The notes: generated by a model not told the origin, from the letters alone. A DNA stretch of 42,506 bases from Clostridia bacterium (GCA_012838615.1 DUOV01000053.1:1-42506), one strand, 5' to 3'; numbered from the stretch's first letter, positions 24,158 to 33,330 are shown. Numbers and translations: made by a program.

Positions 24158-25543
24158 ACGGATAGAGGCAAAGTCAAAATTCTATTAGTTGCTTTGTTGG
24201 GAGCTGTCATTGCCATTGCCTTGTTTAACCAAACTCAGTTTTCTTTAACCTCCCTAGATTTTCTGCTTTCATTACAATTATTTTCCAAAGGTGAAACAGA
24301 GATTAAGGTGCCACCTTTAGGTACAGTTTCTGCCCCAACTCATTTATTTCCAGTAAAAATAATATTAGTCCTAAACAATATTAATTTTAAAATTTTAGAA
24401 GAAATGATTGCTAAGGGATTTGGACAACAACAATTATTTGATAATTTACGTGTTGAATTAATTCGATTTTTGAAAATTTACTTTATAAAAATATTTATAC
24501 TAAGTGTGCTCGGGGCAACGATTGCTACTTTTTTATATTCAGGTAATCTAAAATCTTCATTAAAAAGCAGTATAATTGGTCTGTGTCTGGCAAGTACAAT
24601 CATCGGCGGAATCTACTCTGGGTATGACTATAAAAAATTTTATAATCCTGAATATTATGGAGCATTGGAGAATGCTCCTTGGATGTTGGAACTCCTTCAA
24701 GATGGTTTAGAAAAGATGGAAAAACTCGGTGAAAAAATTGAAACTGTTGCTCAAAATGTAGACGTTTTGTATAGGAATTTTGAACAAAGTGTAGCGTTCA
24801 ATCAAGGTGATGAATATACACAGATATTGCATGTATCTGATATTCACAACAACCCTATAGCATTTCGGTTTATAGAACAGATAGTAGAGAGCTTTGGTGT
24901 AGATATTATTGTAGACACAGGTGATCTGACTGATTTTGGTACTCCGTTAGAAACATTCTTTTTAGAAAAAATTGAATCTCTAGAAATTCCATATTTATTT
25001 GTAGCAGGTAATCATGATTCTCCCCAGGTAATTAATGCCTTATCTGGTGTTAATAATGTGATTAACGTAAATAAGAAAATTGTAAACGTTAAGGGTATTG
25101 ATTTTATCGGAATTAATGATCCTGCTTCGGTAAGCAACAAAGTAATTCCGCCAGCACAAGAAGAGATAAATGAGTATGCTGCACAGCTTAATGAACTTAT
25201 GAACTCTAGCCAAAGAACACCGGATATTATGTTGATTCATAATCCCCAATTGGCTAATCAATTTACAGGCCGTTTACCTACTGTTTTATTTGGGCATAGT
25301 CACCAACATGCTATTGAAATTGATAAAGGAACCGTACTTGTCAATGCAGGAACAACTGGAGCTGCTGGTATTCGGGGTCTAGGAACAACACAAGAAGTTT
25401 CGTATACCTTGGTTCTATTAAGCTTTCAGCAACAACAATTTGATACGGTCGAGGTTAAATGGCAACTTGTAGCTACGGACACTATTAAAATTTTCAATTC
25501 TAAACCCGGGTTTGTTGTTGAGCATCAAGTCTACACAAAGTAA
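24158..25543 (+). CDS. Membrane-anchored metallophosphoesterase
   Basis: The calcineurin-like phosphoesterase domain (C-terminal ~240 residues) has all metal motifs: SDIHNNP, DTGDLTD, AGNHDS, LIHNP and FGHSHQHA. The N-terminal half has hydrophobic segments near residues 8-24 and about 110-155, so the protein is anchored in the membrane. The ORF-track start (TTG 24194) has no ribosome site and lies inside the first hydrophobic segment. A good GGGAGGTG ends at 24150. The only in-frame codons at correct spacing are ATT 24155 and ACG 24158, so a non-standard start is proposed (461 aa from ACG). It starts 29 nt after the FtsH-like gene. Substrate is unknown. Confidence 0.85.
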   Translation, partial: TDRGKVKILLVALLGAVIAIALFNQTQFSLTSLDFLLSLQLFSKGETEIKVPPLGTVSAPTHLFPVKIILVLNNINFKILEEMIAKGFGQQQLFDNLRVELIRFLKIYFIKIFILSVLGATIATFLYSGNLKSSLKSSIIGLCLASTIIGGIYSGYDYKKFYNPEYYGALENAPWMLELLQDGLEKMEKLGEKIETVAQNVDVLYRNFEQSVAFNQGDEYTQILHVSDIHNNPIAFRFIEQIVESFGVDIIVDTGDLTDFGTPLETFFLEKIESLEIPYLFVAGNHDSPQVINALSGVNNVINVNKKIVNVKGIDFIGINDPASVSNKVIPPAQEEINEYAAQLNELMNSSQRTPDIMLIHNPQLANQFTGRLPTVLFGHSHQHAIEIDKGTVLVNAGTTGAAGIRGLGTTQEVSYTLVLLSFQQQQFDTVEVKWQLVATDTIKIFNSKPGFVVEHQVYTK

Positions 25544-25570
25544 TCAGAAGTTTAGTGTATTATGGTTACC

Positions 25571-25600
25571 TTGCCAAGGGATTTGCCATTATGTTATAAT
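25571..25600 (+). promoter_or_regulatory. Promoter of the pheST T-box transcript
   Basis: TTGCCA (25571-25576), 18 nt, TATAAT (25595-25600), with TGT just before the -10. It lies about 150 nt before the recognisable T-box, so the leader is unusually long. The 62-aa ORF that crosses it is not a gene. Confidence 0.7.
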
Positions 25601-25754
25601 CTATTTAAATTAAGTTCCCCCAAAAGAAGTGAGAAAGGTTGTGGTGCTGTTGTTGTTACCCGCCGAAATTTTTTGGAGGATTTTCGAGAAAACAGGATCA
25701 GTTGTTGCTTATATTATGTATCGAAAGCTTATCATTCAATAGTTGGATGAAATA

Positions 25755-26010
25755 TTATGAACGGGATAAGTAGTAGGTTTAAAAACCTATCCAGGGAAAT
25801 AGTACCAGAGACTGAAAGTGCTATTTAGGTTTTTCTACGAATTTCCCCCGGGAATAGCAAGCTGAATTCAGCAAGTCTGATAGTAGGTAATGCCGGACTC
25901 CACCGTTAAATGGATTACTAAAGAGAGAATTGTTTTTTTAGCAATTAATTTTGGGTGGTACCGCGGAAGCAGCCTTTCGTCCCATAGGATGAGGGCTTTT
26001 TTTATTGTAG
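25755..26010 (+). promoter_or_regulatory. T-box leader for pheST (Phe specifier)
   Basis: Stem I starts with GGGATAAGTAGTAG, the usual 5' signature. The arm AAAAACCT..AAATAG pairs with CTATTT..AGGTTTTT. A TTC triplet at 25843-25845, in the region expected for the specifier loop, would read tRNA-Phe. The conserved T-box TGGGTGGTACCGCG is at 25952-25965. A terminator with bulges, GCCTTTCGTCC/GGATGAGGGC, ends in T8 (about 25972-26004). Uncharged tRNA-Phe should favour the antiterminator and switch on pheST. The specifier assignment depends on the fold and is supported by the genes downstream. Confidence 0.93.
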
Positions 26011-26039
26011 GTAACTTATACAAGTAAGGAGGATAAAAG

Positions 26040-27062
26040 ATGCGGGAAGAATTACTGAAAATTCAGGAGCAAGGTAGTGTTGAGTTAAATAATGCTCAAA
26101 GTCTTGAGGAATTAAATCAATTACGCATAAAATATTTAGGTAAAAAAGGACTATTGACTCAAGTTTTGCGAGGTATGGGTTCCTTGGAAGCCTCCGAAAG
26201 GCCTATTGTCGGTCAATTAGCAAACGAAATAAGAGACAGCTTAGAACAATGTCTTGCTGCTAAAAATAAATATCTGCAGGAAAAGGCATTACTTTTGCGC
26301 CTAGAAGAAGAAGTAATCGATGTTACATTACCTGGCAGACCAATAAAATTTGGTAATAAACACCCCTTGACTTTGATTCTCGAAGAAATTAAAGGAATCT
26401 TTACCGGAATGGGATTTACTGTCGCTGACGGTCCAGAAGTGGAACTTGATTATTATAACTTTGAAGCTCTTAATATTCCAAAAGATCATCCTGCAAGGGA
26501 TATGCAGGATTCATTTTATATAACTGATGAAATATTATTAAGAACCCATACTTCGCCTGTGCAAGCTAGAGTGATGCAAGCTATGACTCCAGAACTTCCA
26601 GTTAAAATAATTGCTCCAGGTAAGGTTTTTAGGAGGGACGATGACGCTACTCACTCACCTATGTTTCATCAAGTTGAAGGCCTGTTAGTTGATAATAAAA
26701 TTACCTTTGCTGATTTAAAGGGAACATTGCTCTCATTTGTACGGCAGATGTTTGGTTCTGACAGGCAAATTCGCTTAAGGCCAAGTTATTTCCCATTTAC
26801 AGAACCGAGTGCAGAGGTTGACGTTTCTTGCTTTAATTGTGGGGGACAAGGTTGTCGAGTTTGTAAAGATACTGGATGGATTGAAATACTAGGAAGTGGC
26901 ATGGTTCATCCAAATGTCTTACAAATGTCCGGGTACAATCCCGAGCAAGTTACAGGTTTTGCTTTTGGAATGGGTGTGGAACGGATAGCCATGCTTAAAT
27001 ATGGTATAGATGATTTACGTTTACTTTTTGAAAATGATGTGCGTTTCTTAAGTCAGTTTTAA
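26040..27062 (+). CDS. pheS: Phenylalanyl-tRNA synthetase alpha subunit
   Basis: PheS carries the catalytic core that charges tRNA-Phe as an (alpha-beta)2 enzyme. The 340-aa protein has an N-terminal coiled coil (residues 1-85), class II motif 2 around [21 protein letters not shown], the cysteine-rich [12 protein letters not shown] segment, and motif 3 [21 protein letters not shown] lies 9 nt before ATG. It is under T-box control and is followed after 15 nt by pheT. Confidence 0.97.
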   Translation: MREELLKIQEQGSVELNNAQSLEELNQLRIKYLGKKGLLTQVLRGMGSLEASERPIVGQLANEIRDSLEQCLAAKNKYLQEKALLLRLEEEVIDVTLPGRPIKFGNKHPLTLILEEIKGIFTGMGFTVADGPEVELDYYNFEALNIPKDHPARDMQDSFYITDEILLRTHTSPVQARVMQAMTPELPVKIIAPGKVFRRDDDATHSPMFHQVEGLLVDNKITFADLKGTLLSFVRQMFGSDRQIRLRPSYFPFTEPSAEVDVSCFNCGGQGCRVCKDTGWIEILGSGMVHPNVLQMSGYNPEQVTGFAFGMGVERIAMLKYGIDDLRLLFENDVRFLSQF

Positions 27063-27077
27063 GAGGAGGGAGCTTAA

Positions 27078-29504
27078 TTGCAAGTATCATTAAAATGGTT
27101 AAAGGATTACATTGATCTTAACTTATCGACGGAGGAACTTGCCAATTATTTGACTATGGCAGGTTTAGAAGTTGATTCTATTAATAAATTAGGAGAAGGT
27201 ATTTCAAAAGTTGTATCAGGCGAAATTCTAGAAGTTAAACCACATCCTAATGCTGACAAACTAGTTGTATGTGCGGTTAACGTGGGACAAGAAAATGCCC
27301 CTTTGACTATTGTTACTGGAGCCCCTAATGTTAGGCCTGGAATGAAAGTGCCTGTAGCAATAGTTGGCGCAAAGTTACCTGACGGTCCTCAAATTAAAAA
27401 AGCAGTTTTTCGTGGAATAGAATCATACGGTATGCTGTGCTCTGCTCAAGAATTAGGAATAGATCCAACTGGTCTTCCTGCTGAAGAAAGGGAAGGTATT
27501 ATGAGCCTGCCACCAAGTACACCTCTTGGCATACCTATTCAAGAGGTTCTGGGATTAGATGATGAAGTTTTAGAGTTGGAGCTGACTCCTAATCGTTCAG
27601 ATTGTCTAGGCATGATCAATATAGCTCGGGAAATTGGTGCACTTACTTCAGCATCATTAAAGTTACCAAAGATTTCTCACGAAGGTAATAATGATGTGAT
27701 TGATCAAATGGCGAGTGTTGAAATAGTTGATAGTGATCTATGCCGTCGGTATGTGGCAAGGATTATAAAGGATGTAAAAATAGAACCATCACCTTTGTGG
27801 CTTCAACAACGACTACAGGCTGCAGGAATGCGTTCAATAAATAATATTGTTGATGTTACGAATTTTGTCATGTTAGAAATGGGGCAACCTTTGCATGCCT
27901 TTGATTACGATAAGCTTGAAGAACACAAAATTATTGTTAGGAGAGCTAAAGAAAACGAAACTATTGTTACTTTAGATGGTATTCAAAGAAAGTTAGATAA
28001 AGATATGTTAATTATTGCAGATGCAACTAAACCCGTAGCAATAGCTGGTGTTATGGGTGGCTTTGATACGGAGGTTACATCGGAAACTAATACAATTTTA
28101 TTAGAATCTGCATTTTTTGAAGGAGCCAGTATAAGAAAAACTTCACGCAAACTTGGTCTTCGGTCTGAGGCTTCTAGCAGATTTGAAAAAGGTATTAACC
28201 TAGATGGTTCATTAGAAGCAATCAATCGAGCAGTAGACTTAATAGAAGAACTAGGTGCTGGAGTAGCCGTGCCGGGGAAAATCGACGTGTTTCCTTCAAA
28301 GCCTGAAAAAGTTGTTATCAAGTTTAGACCAAGCAGAGCCAATTATATTTTAGGTACTGATATATCGAGTCAACAAATGTTAAAATACTTTAAAAGTCTT
28401 TCATTTGAATGTGTACAAGAGAACAATGATTTGTTTTTAGTCACCGTTCCTTCCTATAGGCGAGATATTACCTTAGAGATAGACTTAGTTGAAGAAATTG
28501 CTAGACTGTATGGGTACAGCAACATTCCAACAACTCTACCCCAAAGCACCATGACCCAAAGCAAAAAAACTTCTATTCAGGCTTTAGAAGAAAAGGTAAA
28601 AAATACACTCGTAGGTATGGGTATGAAAGAAATAATAACCTACAGTTTTATAGGTTCAAAATCCTTTGACAAACTTAGGCTTAAAGATTCGCATCCTTGG
28701 AGAAATTGTATAGAAATCAAAAATCCATTAAGTGATGATCAAAATGTAATGCGAACAACACTTATTCCTGGCCTGATGGAGATAGCTAGTAAAAACATTC
28801 ATCGTAGACAATTGAATTTGTGTTTGTTTGAAAGCGGTAATGTATTTATTCCCCAAGGTTCTAATCATTTACCCCTTGAAGAACCTCATATAGCCGCTTT
28901 AGTAACTGGTGGTTTAGGTAAAGCCTGGAATACTTCTTTTGAAAAATTTGATTTTTATTATTTAAAAGGGGTTTTGGAACAACTTTTCAGTCAACTAAAT
29001 CAGGGTAACATTAATTTTATTCCAACCAAGAATTACTCTTCCTTCCATCCTGGAAGAACAGCAGAAATTGTAATTAATGATGAAGTAATAGGAGTAATTG
29101 GAGAAATCCATCCCCTGGTTCTTGAAGAGTATGATGTAGACCAAAAAATTTGGCTGTTTGAATTAAATTTAAGTCCGCTTCTAAGTGGTTTTAGCAAAAT
29201 TAAAGAGTTTGAGCCTTTACCAAAATATCCTCCTGTTGAAAGGGATATGGCCATAATAGTTCCTGAGCAGGTAATTACTAGCCAGGTGGATCAGAAGATT
29301 GCTGCCGTAGGTGGAAAATATCTGATTCAGTATCATTTGTTTGATATATATAGAGGGGAGCAAATTCCCAAAGGTTTTAAGAGCATGGCGTATAATATGA
29401 TTTATCAAGCTCAAGACAGGACCCTTACAGATAAAGAGGTTTCCGATATTCATAATCGAATTCAACAAGAACTTCAGGCTAGTTTTGGTGCTAAATTACG
29501 CTAG
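27078..29504 (+). CDS. pheT: Phenylalanyl-tRNA synthetase beta subunit
   Basis: PheT is the tRNA-binding and editing subunit. The 808-aa protein has, in order, an EMAP-type tRNA-binding domain (about residues 40-150), the B3/B4 editing domain (LELTPNRSDCLGM onward), B5, a catalytic-like core without active site, and a C-terminal anticodon-binding FDX-ACB domain (YPPVERDMAIIV). The start is TTG, with AGAGGAGGGAG upstream. Length is normal for bacteria. Confidence 0.97.
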   Translation: MQVSLKWLKDYIDLNLSTEELANYLTMAGLEVDSINKLGEGISKVVSGEILEVKPHPNADKLVVCAVNVGQENAPLTIVTGAPNVRPGMKVPVAIVGAKLPDGPQIKKAVFRGIESYGMLCSAQELGIDPTGLPAEEREGIMSLPPSTPLGIPIQEVLGLDDEVLELELTPNRSDCLGMINIAREIGALTSASLKLPKISHEGNNDVIDQMASVEIVDSDLCRRYVARIIKDVKIEPSPLWLQQRLQAAGMRSINNIVDVTNFVMLEMGQPLHAFDYDKLEEHKIIVRRAKENETIVTLDGIQRKLDKDMLIIADATKPVAIAGVMGGFDTEVTSETNTILLESAFFEGASIRKTSRKLGLRSEASSRFEKGINLDGSLEAINRAVDLIEELGAGVAVPGKIDVFPSKPEKVVIKFRPSRANYILGTDISSQQMLKYFKSLSFECVQENNDLFLVTVPSYRRDITLEIDLVEEIARLYGYSNIPTTLPQSTMTQSKKTSIQALEEKVKNTLVGMGMKEIITYSFIGSKSFDKLRLKDSHPWRNCIEIKNPLSDDQNVMRTTLIPGLMEIASKNIHRRQLNLCLFESGNVFIPQGSNHLPLEEPHIAALVTGGLGKAWNTSFEKFDFYYLKGVLEQLFSQLNQGNINFIPTKNYSSFHPGRTAEIVINDEVIGVIGEIHPLVLEEYDVDQKIWLFELNLSPLLSGFSKIKEFEPLPKYPPVERDMAIIVPEQVITSQVDQKIAAVGGKYLIQYHLFDIYRGEQIPKGFKSMAYNMIYQAQDRTLTDKEVSDIHNRIQQELQASFGAKLR

Positions 29505-29579
29505 AAGCAGGATTTCTATGCTAGATGAAGAATGTGATTATAATGATTGATGTATATCATTGCAAAAGGGGGCTATGGT

Positions 29580-29843
29580 TTGGGTCCGGTAGATGACGTA
29601 AAAACAAGAGTTAAGGTTAATATTTATGGTTCTGAATATATTGTTAAAGCAAATGAGTCTCCTGAGTATATACAAAAATTAGCCTTTATGGTTGATAAAA
29701 AAATGCAACAGATAGGAAATAGAAATAGAACTATGGCTGGTTCAAAAGTTGCAGTATTGACTGCTCTTAATCTGGCAGATGAATTATGTAAACTTCGTGA
29801 GGATTACGAAGGGTTGCTAAAACTAATTGAGGAAGCAAAATAA
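29580..29843 (+). CDS. zapA: Cell division protein ZapA
   Basis: ZapA cross-links FtsZ protofilaments at the division ring. From TTG 29580 the protein is 87 aa, close to the 85 aa of B. subtilis ZapA. It has the N-terminal RVKVNIYGSEYIVKA strands and a C-terminal coiled coil. The ORF-track start (29547) adds residues unlike the family and lies just after a TATAAT (29539-29544), whereas AAAGGGGG sits 8 nt before TTG 29580. A terminator follows. Confidence 0.88.
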   Translation: MGPVDDVKTRVKVNIYGSEYIVKANESPEYIQKLAFMVDKKMQQIGNRNRTMAGSKVAVLTALNLADELCKLREDYEGLLKLIEEAK

Positions 29844-29850
29844 TTTCTTG

Positions 29851-29882
29851 ACGCTTTACCTTGCAGGGGAAAGCGTTTTTAT
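29851..29882 (+). terminator. Rho-independent terminator after zapA
   Basis: ACGCTTT (29851-29857) pairs with the AAAGCGT side (about 29870-29876) with an inner CC/GG pair, followed by T5. Confidence 0.8.
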
Positions 29883-29980
29883 ATAATAGCAACTAATTTC
29901 TAATCTTAAATACTAATATTACATGTATTCCTTAAATATTGGTTAGATTATGGTAATAATATTTTATGAGGTGATAACCC

Positions 29981-31702
29981 TTGACTAATATTGAAATTGC
30001 ATGGGTTTTTTGGGAAATTGCCGATTTACTTGAGTTAAACAATGACAGCTTTTATAAAGTACGTGCTTATCGTAAAGCTGCTAAAACTATAAAGCATTTA
30101 CGTTGCGATATAAATGAGTTGTATCGACTTGGAAAGCTTAGAAACCTGCCAAGCATAGGTAAAACAATTGCTGAAAATATTGCAGAGCTGCTGGAATCAG
30201 GCAAGTGCAAGATACATGAACAGTTAAAAAAAGAAGTGCCCATTTCGCTACGTAAAATATTGAGTATCCCAGGTGTTGGTCCAAAAACAATCGAGCTCAT
30301 TAGAAAAGAATTAGGTATAACTACAATTGCAGAACTAAAAGAAGCAGCCAAACATAAAAAACTTCGCAAGTTACCGGGGTTAGGAAGTAAAACAGAGCTA
30401 AATATCTTACGGGGAATTGAAATGCTTGAACAAAAACAGTTATTTAGTATTCCTCAAGGTGTGGCTTTACCATTTGCTAAAAATTTATTAAACGATTTAT
30501 TAAGCATCCAAGGTGTGGAAAAAGGCTCTTTATGTGGGAGTTTAAGAAGAGCTGAGGAATTAGTACAAGACATTGATTTGCTTATTGGAACCGGGAAACC
30601 AGAATTAGTAAAAGCTGCACTACAGGCTCACCCCCAAGTTAAGGATGTTATTACATCCGGAAACGAAAAAAACACAGTACAAACTTTGCTTGGTCTTAGG
30701 GTAAATGTTTATCTCGTTCAGCCAGAAGATTATTGGTTTGCTCTTAATTATATTACGGGCCCTATAGAGTTTTTTTCTGGTTTGCAAGAACATGCTAAGA
30801 AACATGGATATAGTATTGATAAGTACAGTTGTTATGATAAAATTCTTAAATGCAACATAGCTGTCCAAAGTGAGGAAGATATTTACAGGACGTTAAAGAT
30901 ACAGTTTATTCCCCCTGAAATAAGAGACAGTAGCAGGGTAATAGAAACTGCTTCTAAAGGGAAAATTCCTACATTAATTGAGAAATCTGATATTAAAGGA
31001 GATTTGCATATCCATACTTCCTGGAGTGATGGAGTTAACGAAATTGAGGAAATGGCTCAAGCAGCAATAGAAAAAGGATACAAATATATTGCTATTACTG
31101 ATCACTCCAAAAGTTTAACTATTGCAAAAGGGCTATCAGTTGAAAGATTAAAAGAACAACATGCCCATATTAACAAGTTAAATCGAGAATACAAGGATTT
31201 TCAGATCTTAACTGGGGTAGAAATGGATATCTTGCAAGATGGGCGTTTAGATTACCCCGATGAAGTATTGGCGCAATGTGATGTAGTTATTGCTTCTATT
31301 CATACTGGTCTAAGACAAGAAAAAGAAAAAATTCAGGCTAGATTCGAGGCAGCGCTAAAAAATCCATTTGTAGATATTATTGCCCATCCTACTGGGCGTA
31401 TTATTGGACGAAGAAAACCCTATGATCTGGATTTTGACAGGTTTTTTGATTTAGTAAAAAAGGAAAAGAAAATTGTGGAGATGAATTCTTCGCCTGATCG
31501 TCTTGATTTAAACGGAGAAAATGTACAAAAAGCAGTTCAGAAATATGATATTCCAATAGCTATCAATACAGATGCCCACGATATTGAAAGGCTTGATGAT
31601 ATAGAATATGGTATACTTACAGCTAGACGAGGTTGGCTGTCAAGGAGAAATGTGATTAATACACTAGAACTTGACGAACTAAAAAAAATATTACGGCGGT
31701 GA
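29981..31702 (+). CDS. polX: DNA polymerase/3'-5' exonuclease PolX
   Basis: PolX joins a family X DNA polymerase core to a PHP nuclease domain and acts in base-excision and gap repair. The 573-aa protein has helix-hairpin-helix motifs (SIPGVGPKTIELI, KLPGLGSKTE), a palm with GSLRRAEELVQDIDLL (D197, D199), and a C-terminal PHP domain with DLHIHTSWSDG, TDHS, IIAHPTGR and NTDAHD. The third palm Asp, expected in a VDL-type strand, is Asn242 (RVNVYL), and the usual FTGSKEHN reads ITGPIEFF. The PHP residues look intact, so nuclease activity may remain while polymerase activity is doubtful. The start is TTG after GAGGTGA. Confidence 0.93.
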   Translation: MTNIEIAWVFWEIADLLELNNDSFYKVRAYRKAAKTIKHLRCDINELYRLGKLRNLPSIGKTIAENIAELLESGKCKIHEQLKKEVPISLRKILSIPGVGPKTIELIRKELGITTIAELKEAAKHKKLRKLPGLGSKTELNILRGIEMLEQKQLFSIPQGVALPFAKNLLNDLLSIQGVEKGSLCGSLRRAEELVQDIDLLIGTGKPELVKAALQAHPQVKDVITSGNEKNTVQTLLGLRVNVYLVQPEDYWFALNYITGPIEFFSGLQEHAKKHGYSIDKYSCYDKILKCNIAVQSEEDIYRTLKIQFIPPEIRDSSRVIETASKGKIPTLIEKSDIKGDLHIHTSWSDGVNEIEEMAQAAIEKGYKYIAITDHSKSLTIAKGLSVERLKEQHAHINKLNREYKDFQILTGVEMDILQDGRLDYPDEVLAQCDVVIASIHTGLRQEKEKIQARFEAALKNPFVDIIAHPTGRIIGRRKPYDLDFDRFFDLVKKEKKIVEMNSSPDRLDLNGENVQKAVQKYDIPIAINTDAHDIERLDDIEYGILTARRGWLSRRNVINTLELDELKKILRR

Positions 31703-31705
31703 GAG

Positions 31706-32305
31706 ATGGCTAAAGATTTAACTTCCATGACGAGGCTTGGCATGAGTTTTTTTGAAAGAGATACTGCTCTTGTGGCCAAAGATCTTTTGGGAAAATGGCT
31801 ACTTTTTAAGGGACCCCAAGGAATAACAGGTGGTATAATTGTTGAAACAGAAGCATATCTGGGTTTTAACGATCCTGCCTGTCATTCTGTTCGGGGATGT
31901 ACGCCTAGAAATAAAGTCATGTTTGGGCCTGCAGGGAAGATATATATTTACTTAATCTATGGTATACACTATTGCTTGAATGTAACAACTGCCTGTATAG
32001 AAAAACCTGAAGCTGTATTGTTTAGAGCAATAGAGCCTAAAATTGGAATGGAGATTATGAAAAAACATCGCAAGAAAACTAAATTGAAAGAGTTATGCTC
32101 CGGTCCGGGCAAATTAGTCCAGGCCTTAGGTATTAATCCTAACTTAAATGGTTCTAGCGCTATTGATGGTCCTATTGGTTTTTATTACGATGAACTAAAT
32201 CCTGACTTTGAAATCGTTACAACTACTCGTATAGGCATAAGTCAAGCAAAGGATTGGCCGCTACGTTTCTATATTAAAGGAAGTAAATTTATTTCTAGAC
32301 CATAG
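31706..32305 (+). CDS. 3-methyladenine DNA glycosylase (AAG/MPG family)
   Basis: This 199-aa base-excision repair enzyme removes alkylated purines such as 3-methyladenine and hypoxanthine. Family marks are FFERDTALVAKDLLGK at the start, the catalytic Glu in IIVETEAYLG, the CTPRNKVMFGPAG intercalating loop, and YGIHYCLNV. It starts 3 nt after the polX stop, so the two repair genes form one unit. GGTGAGAG upstream is a modest ribosome site overlapping the end of polX. Confidence 0.95.
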   Translation: MAKDLTSMTRLGMSFFERDTALVAKDLLGKWLLFKGPQGITGGIIVETEAYLGFNDPACHSVRGCTPRNKVMFGPAGKIYIYLIYGIHYCLNVTTACIEKPEAVLFRAIEPKIGMEIMKKHRKKTKLKELCSGPGKLVQALGINPNLNGSSAIDGPIGFYYDELNPDFEIVTTTRIGISQAKDWPLRFYIKGSKFISRP

Positions 32306-32337
32306 TTTTACATGCTTAAGGAGGAGTAGGTAAATAT

Positions 32338-32364
32338 ATGGTTGAATATTACCAACAGAGGTGA
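32338..32364 (+). CDS. Possible 8-residue leader peptide
   Basis: ATG followed by seven codons (MVEYYQQR) and TGA. AAGGAGGAGTAGG lies upstream, at slightly long spacing from its strong part. Its stop lies inside the GAGGTGA ribosome site of the next gene, so translation could be coupled. It may simply be a spurious start in a short gap. Confidence 0.3.
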   Translation: MVEYYQQR

Positions 32365-32369
32365 ACAAT

Positions 32370-33326
32370 ATGAAACTAGGTGAAATTTACAATCTTATTG
32401 TTGAACTAGGGAAAAAAAACGACCCAAGGGGAAAAGATGGAGTTGAGGAGTTTTTAAAACAACAAAATGCTAAGTTCCAGGAATTAAATTCTGAAGAGAA
32501 AAAGGAGTTTGATCAAGAAAATCTTAGAAATCCTTACTCGGATACTAGATTATTATACGGTGATCCTCGGCGGGATATTAAGACCATTTTAGCGGGTATT
32601 GATATTGAAATAGGTGAATTACTTTTAGCCGACAATTTACGGGCCAAGGGTAAACAGGTAGATTTGGTATTGGCTCATCATCCAGAAGGTAAAGCTTTGG
32701 CTTCTTTATACGACGTTATGCATTTACAAGAAGATATACTTTATCGTTTAGGGGTACCTATCAATATTGCAGAAGATATTATGGCTAGCAGAATATCTGA
32801 AGTAAAAAGGGGTATGATGCCTCTAAATCATAACAAAACGGTAGATGCTGCAAAGATTCTTGATTTGCCATTAATGTGTGCTCATACTCCGGCAGATAAC
32901 ATGGTAAATACTTTTTTGGAAAATTTATTTGCCAAACGTAAGCCAACTACCGTTGGTGATATCTTAAAGATTTTAAAAGAAATTCCGGAGTATCAAGAAG
33001 CTACTAAAACAAACGCTGGACCCACCATCTTTGTGGGAAGTAAAGAACGTCGGACAGGTAAGATTTTCGTTGATATGACGGGAGGGACAAGTGGTTCCGA
33101 AGACGCTTTTGCCAAGCTGGCTCAAGCTGGGATTGGTACTCTTGTTGGCATGCATATGGGAGAAAAACACCGTAAAGAGGCGGAAAAGAACCACTTAAAC
33201 GTTGTAATAGCTGGTCATATGTCAAGTGATTCTCTAGGCATGAATTTACTACTGGATGAACTAGAAAAAAGGGGCGTAGAAGTGATCAGCTGTTCCGGAT
33301 TAATTAGATACAAAAGACAAAATTAA
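32370..33326 (+). CDS. NIF3-like (NGG1p-interacting factor 3) family protein
   Basis: The 318-aa cytosolic protein resembles the NIF3/DUF34 metal-binding family, whose biochemical role is unsettled. Likely metal ligands lie in VLAHHPEGKAL near the N-terminal third and in VVIAGHMSSDSLGMN near the end, with MCAHTPADN between. ATG 32370 is chosen: GAGGTGA is its ribosome site, and the ORF-track GTG at 32361 is part of that site. A terminator follows 5 nt after the stop. Confidence 0.8.
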   Translation: MKLGEIYNLIVELGKKNDPRGKDGVEEFLKQQNAKFQELNSEEKKEFDQENLRNPYSDTRLLYGDPRRDIKTILAGIDIEIGELLLADNLRAKGKQVDLVLAHHPEGKALASLYDVMHLQEDILYRLGVPINIAEDIMASRISEVKRGMMPLNHNKTVDAAKILDLPLMCAHTPADNMVNTFLENLFAKRKPTTVGDILKILKEIPEYQEATKTNAGPTIFVGSKERRTGKIFVDMTGGTSGSEDAFAKLAQAGIGTLVGMHMGEKHRKEAEKNHLNVVIAGHMSSDSLGMNLLLDELEKRGVEVISCSGLIRYKRQN

Positions 33327-33330
33327 ATTT

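Noticed and set aside
25562-25750. 62-aa ORF before pheS
   Set aside because: Its start lies upstream of the promoter and has no convincing ribosome site; it spans leader sequence of the T-box transcript.
29547-29579. Upstream extension of zapA
   Set aside because: It follows directly after a TATAAT and makes the protein longer than the family; TTG 29580 has a good ribosome site.
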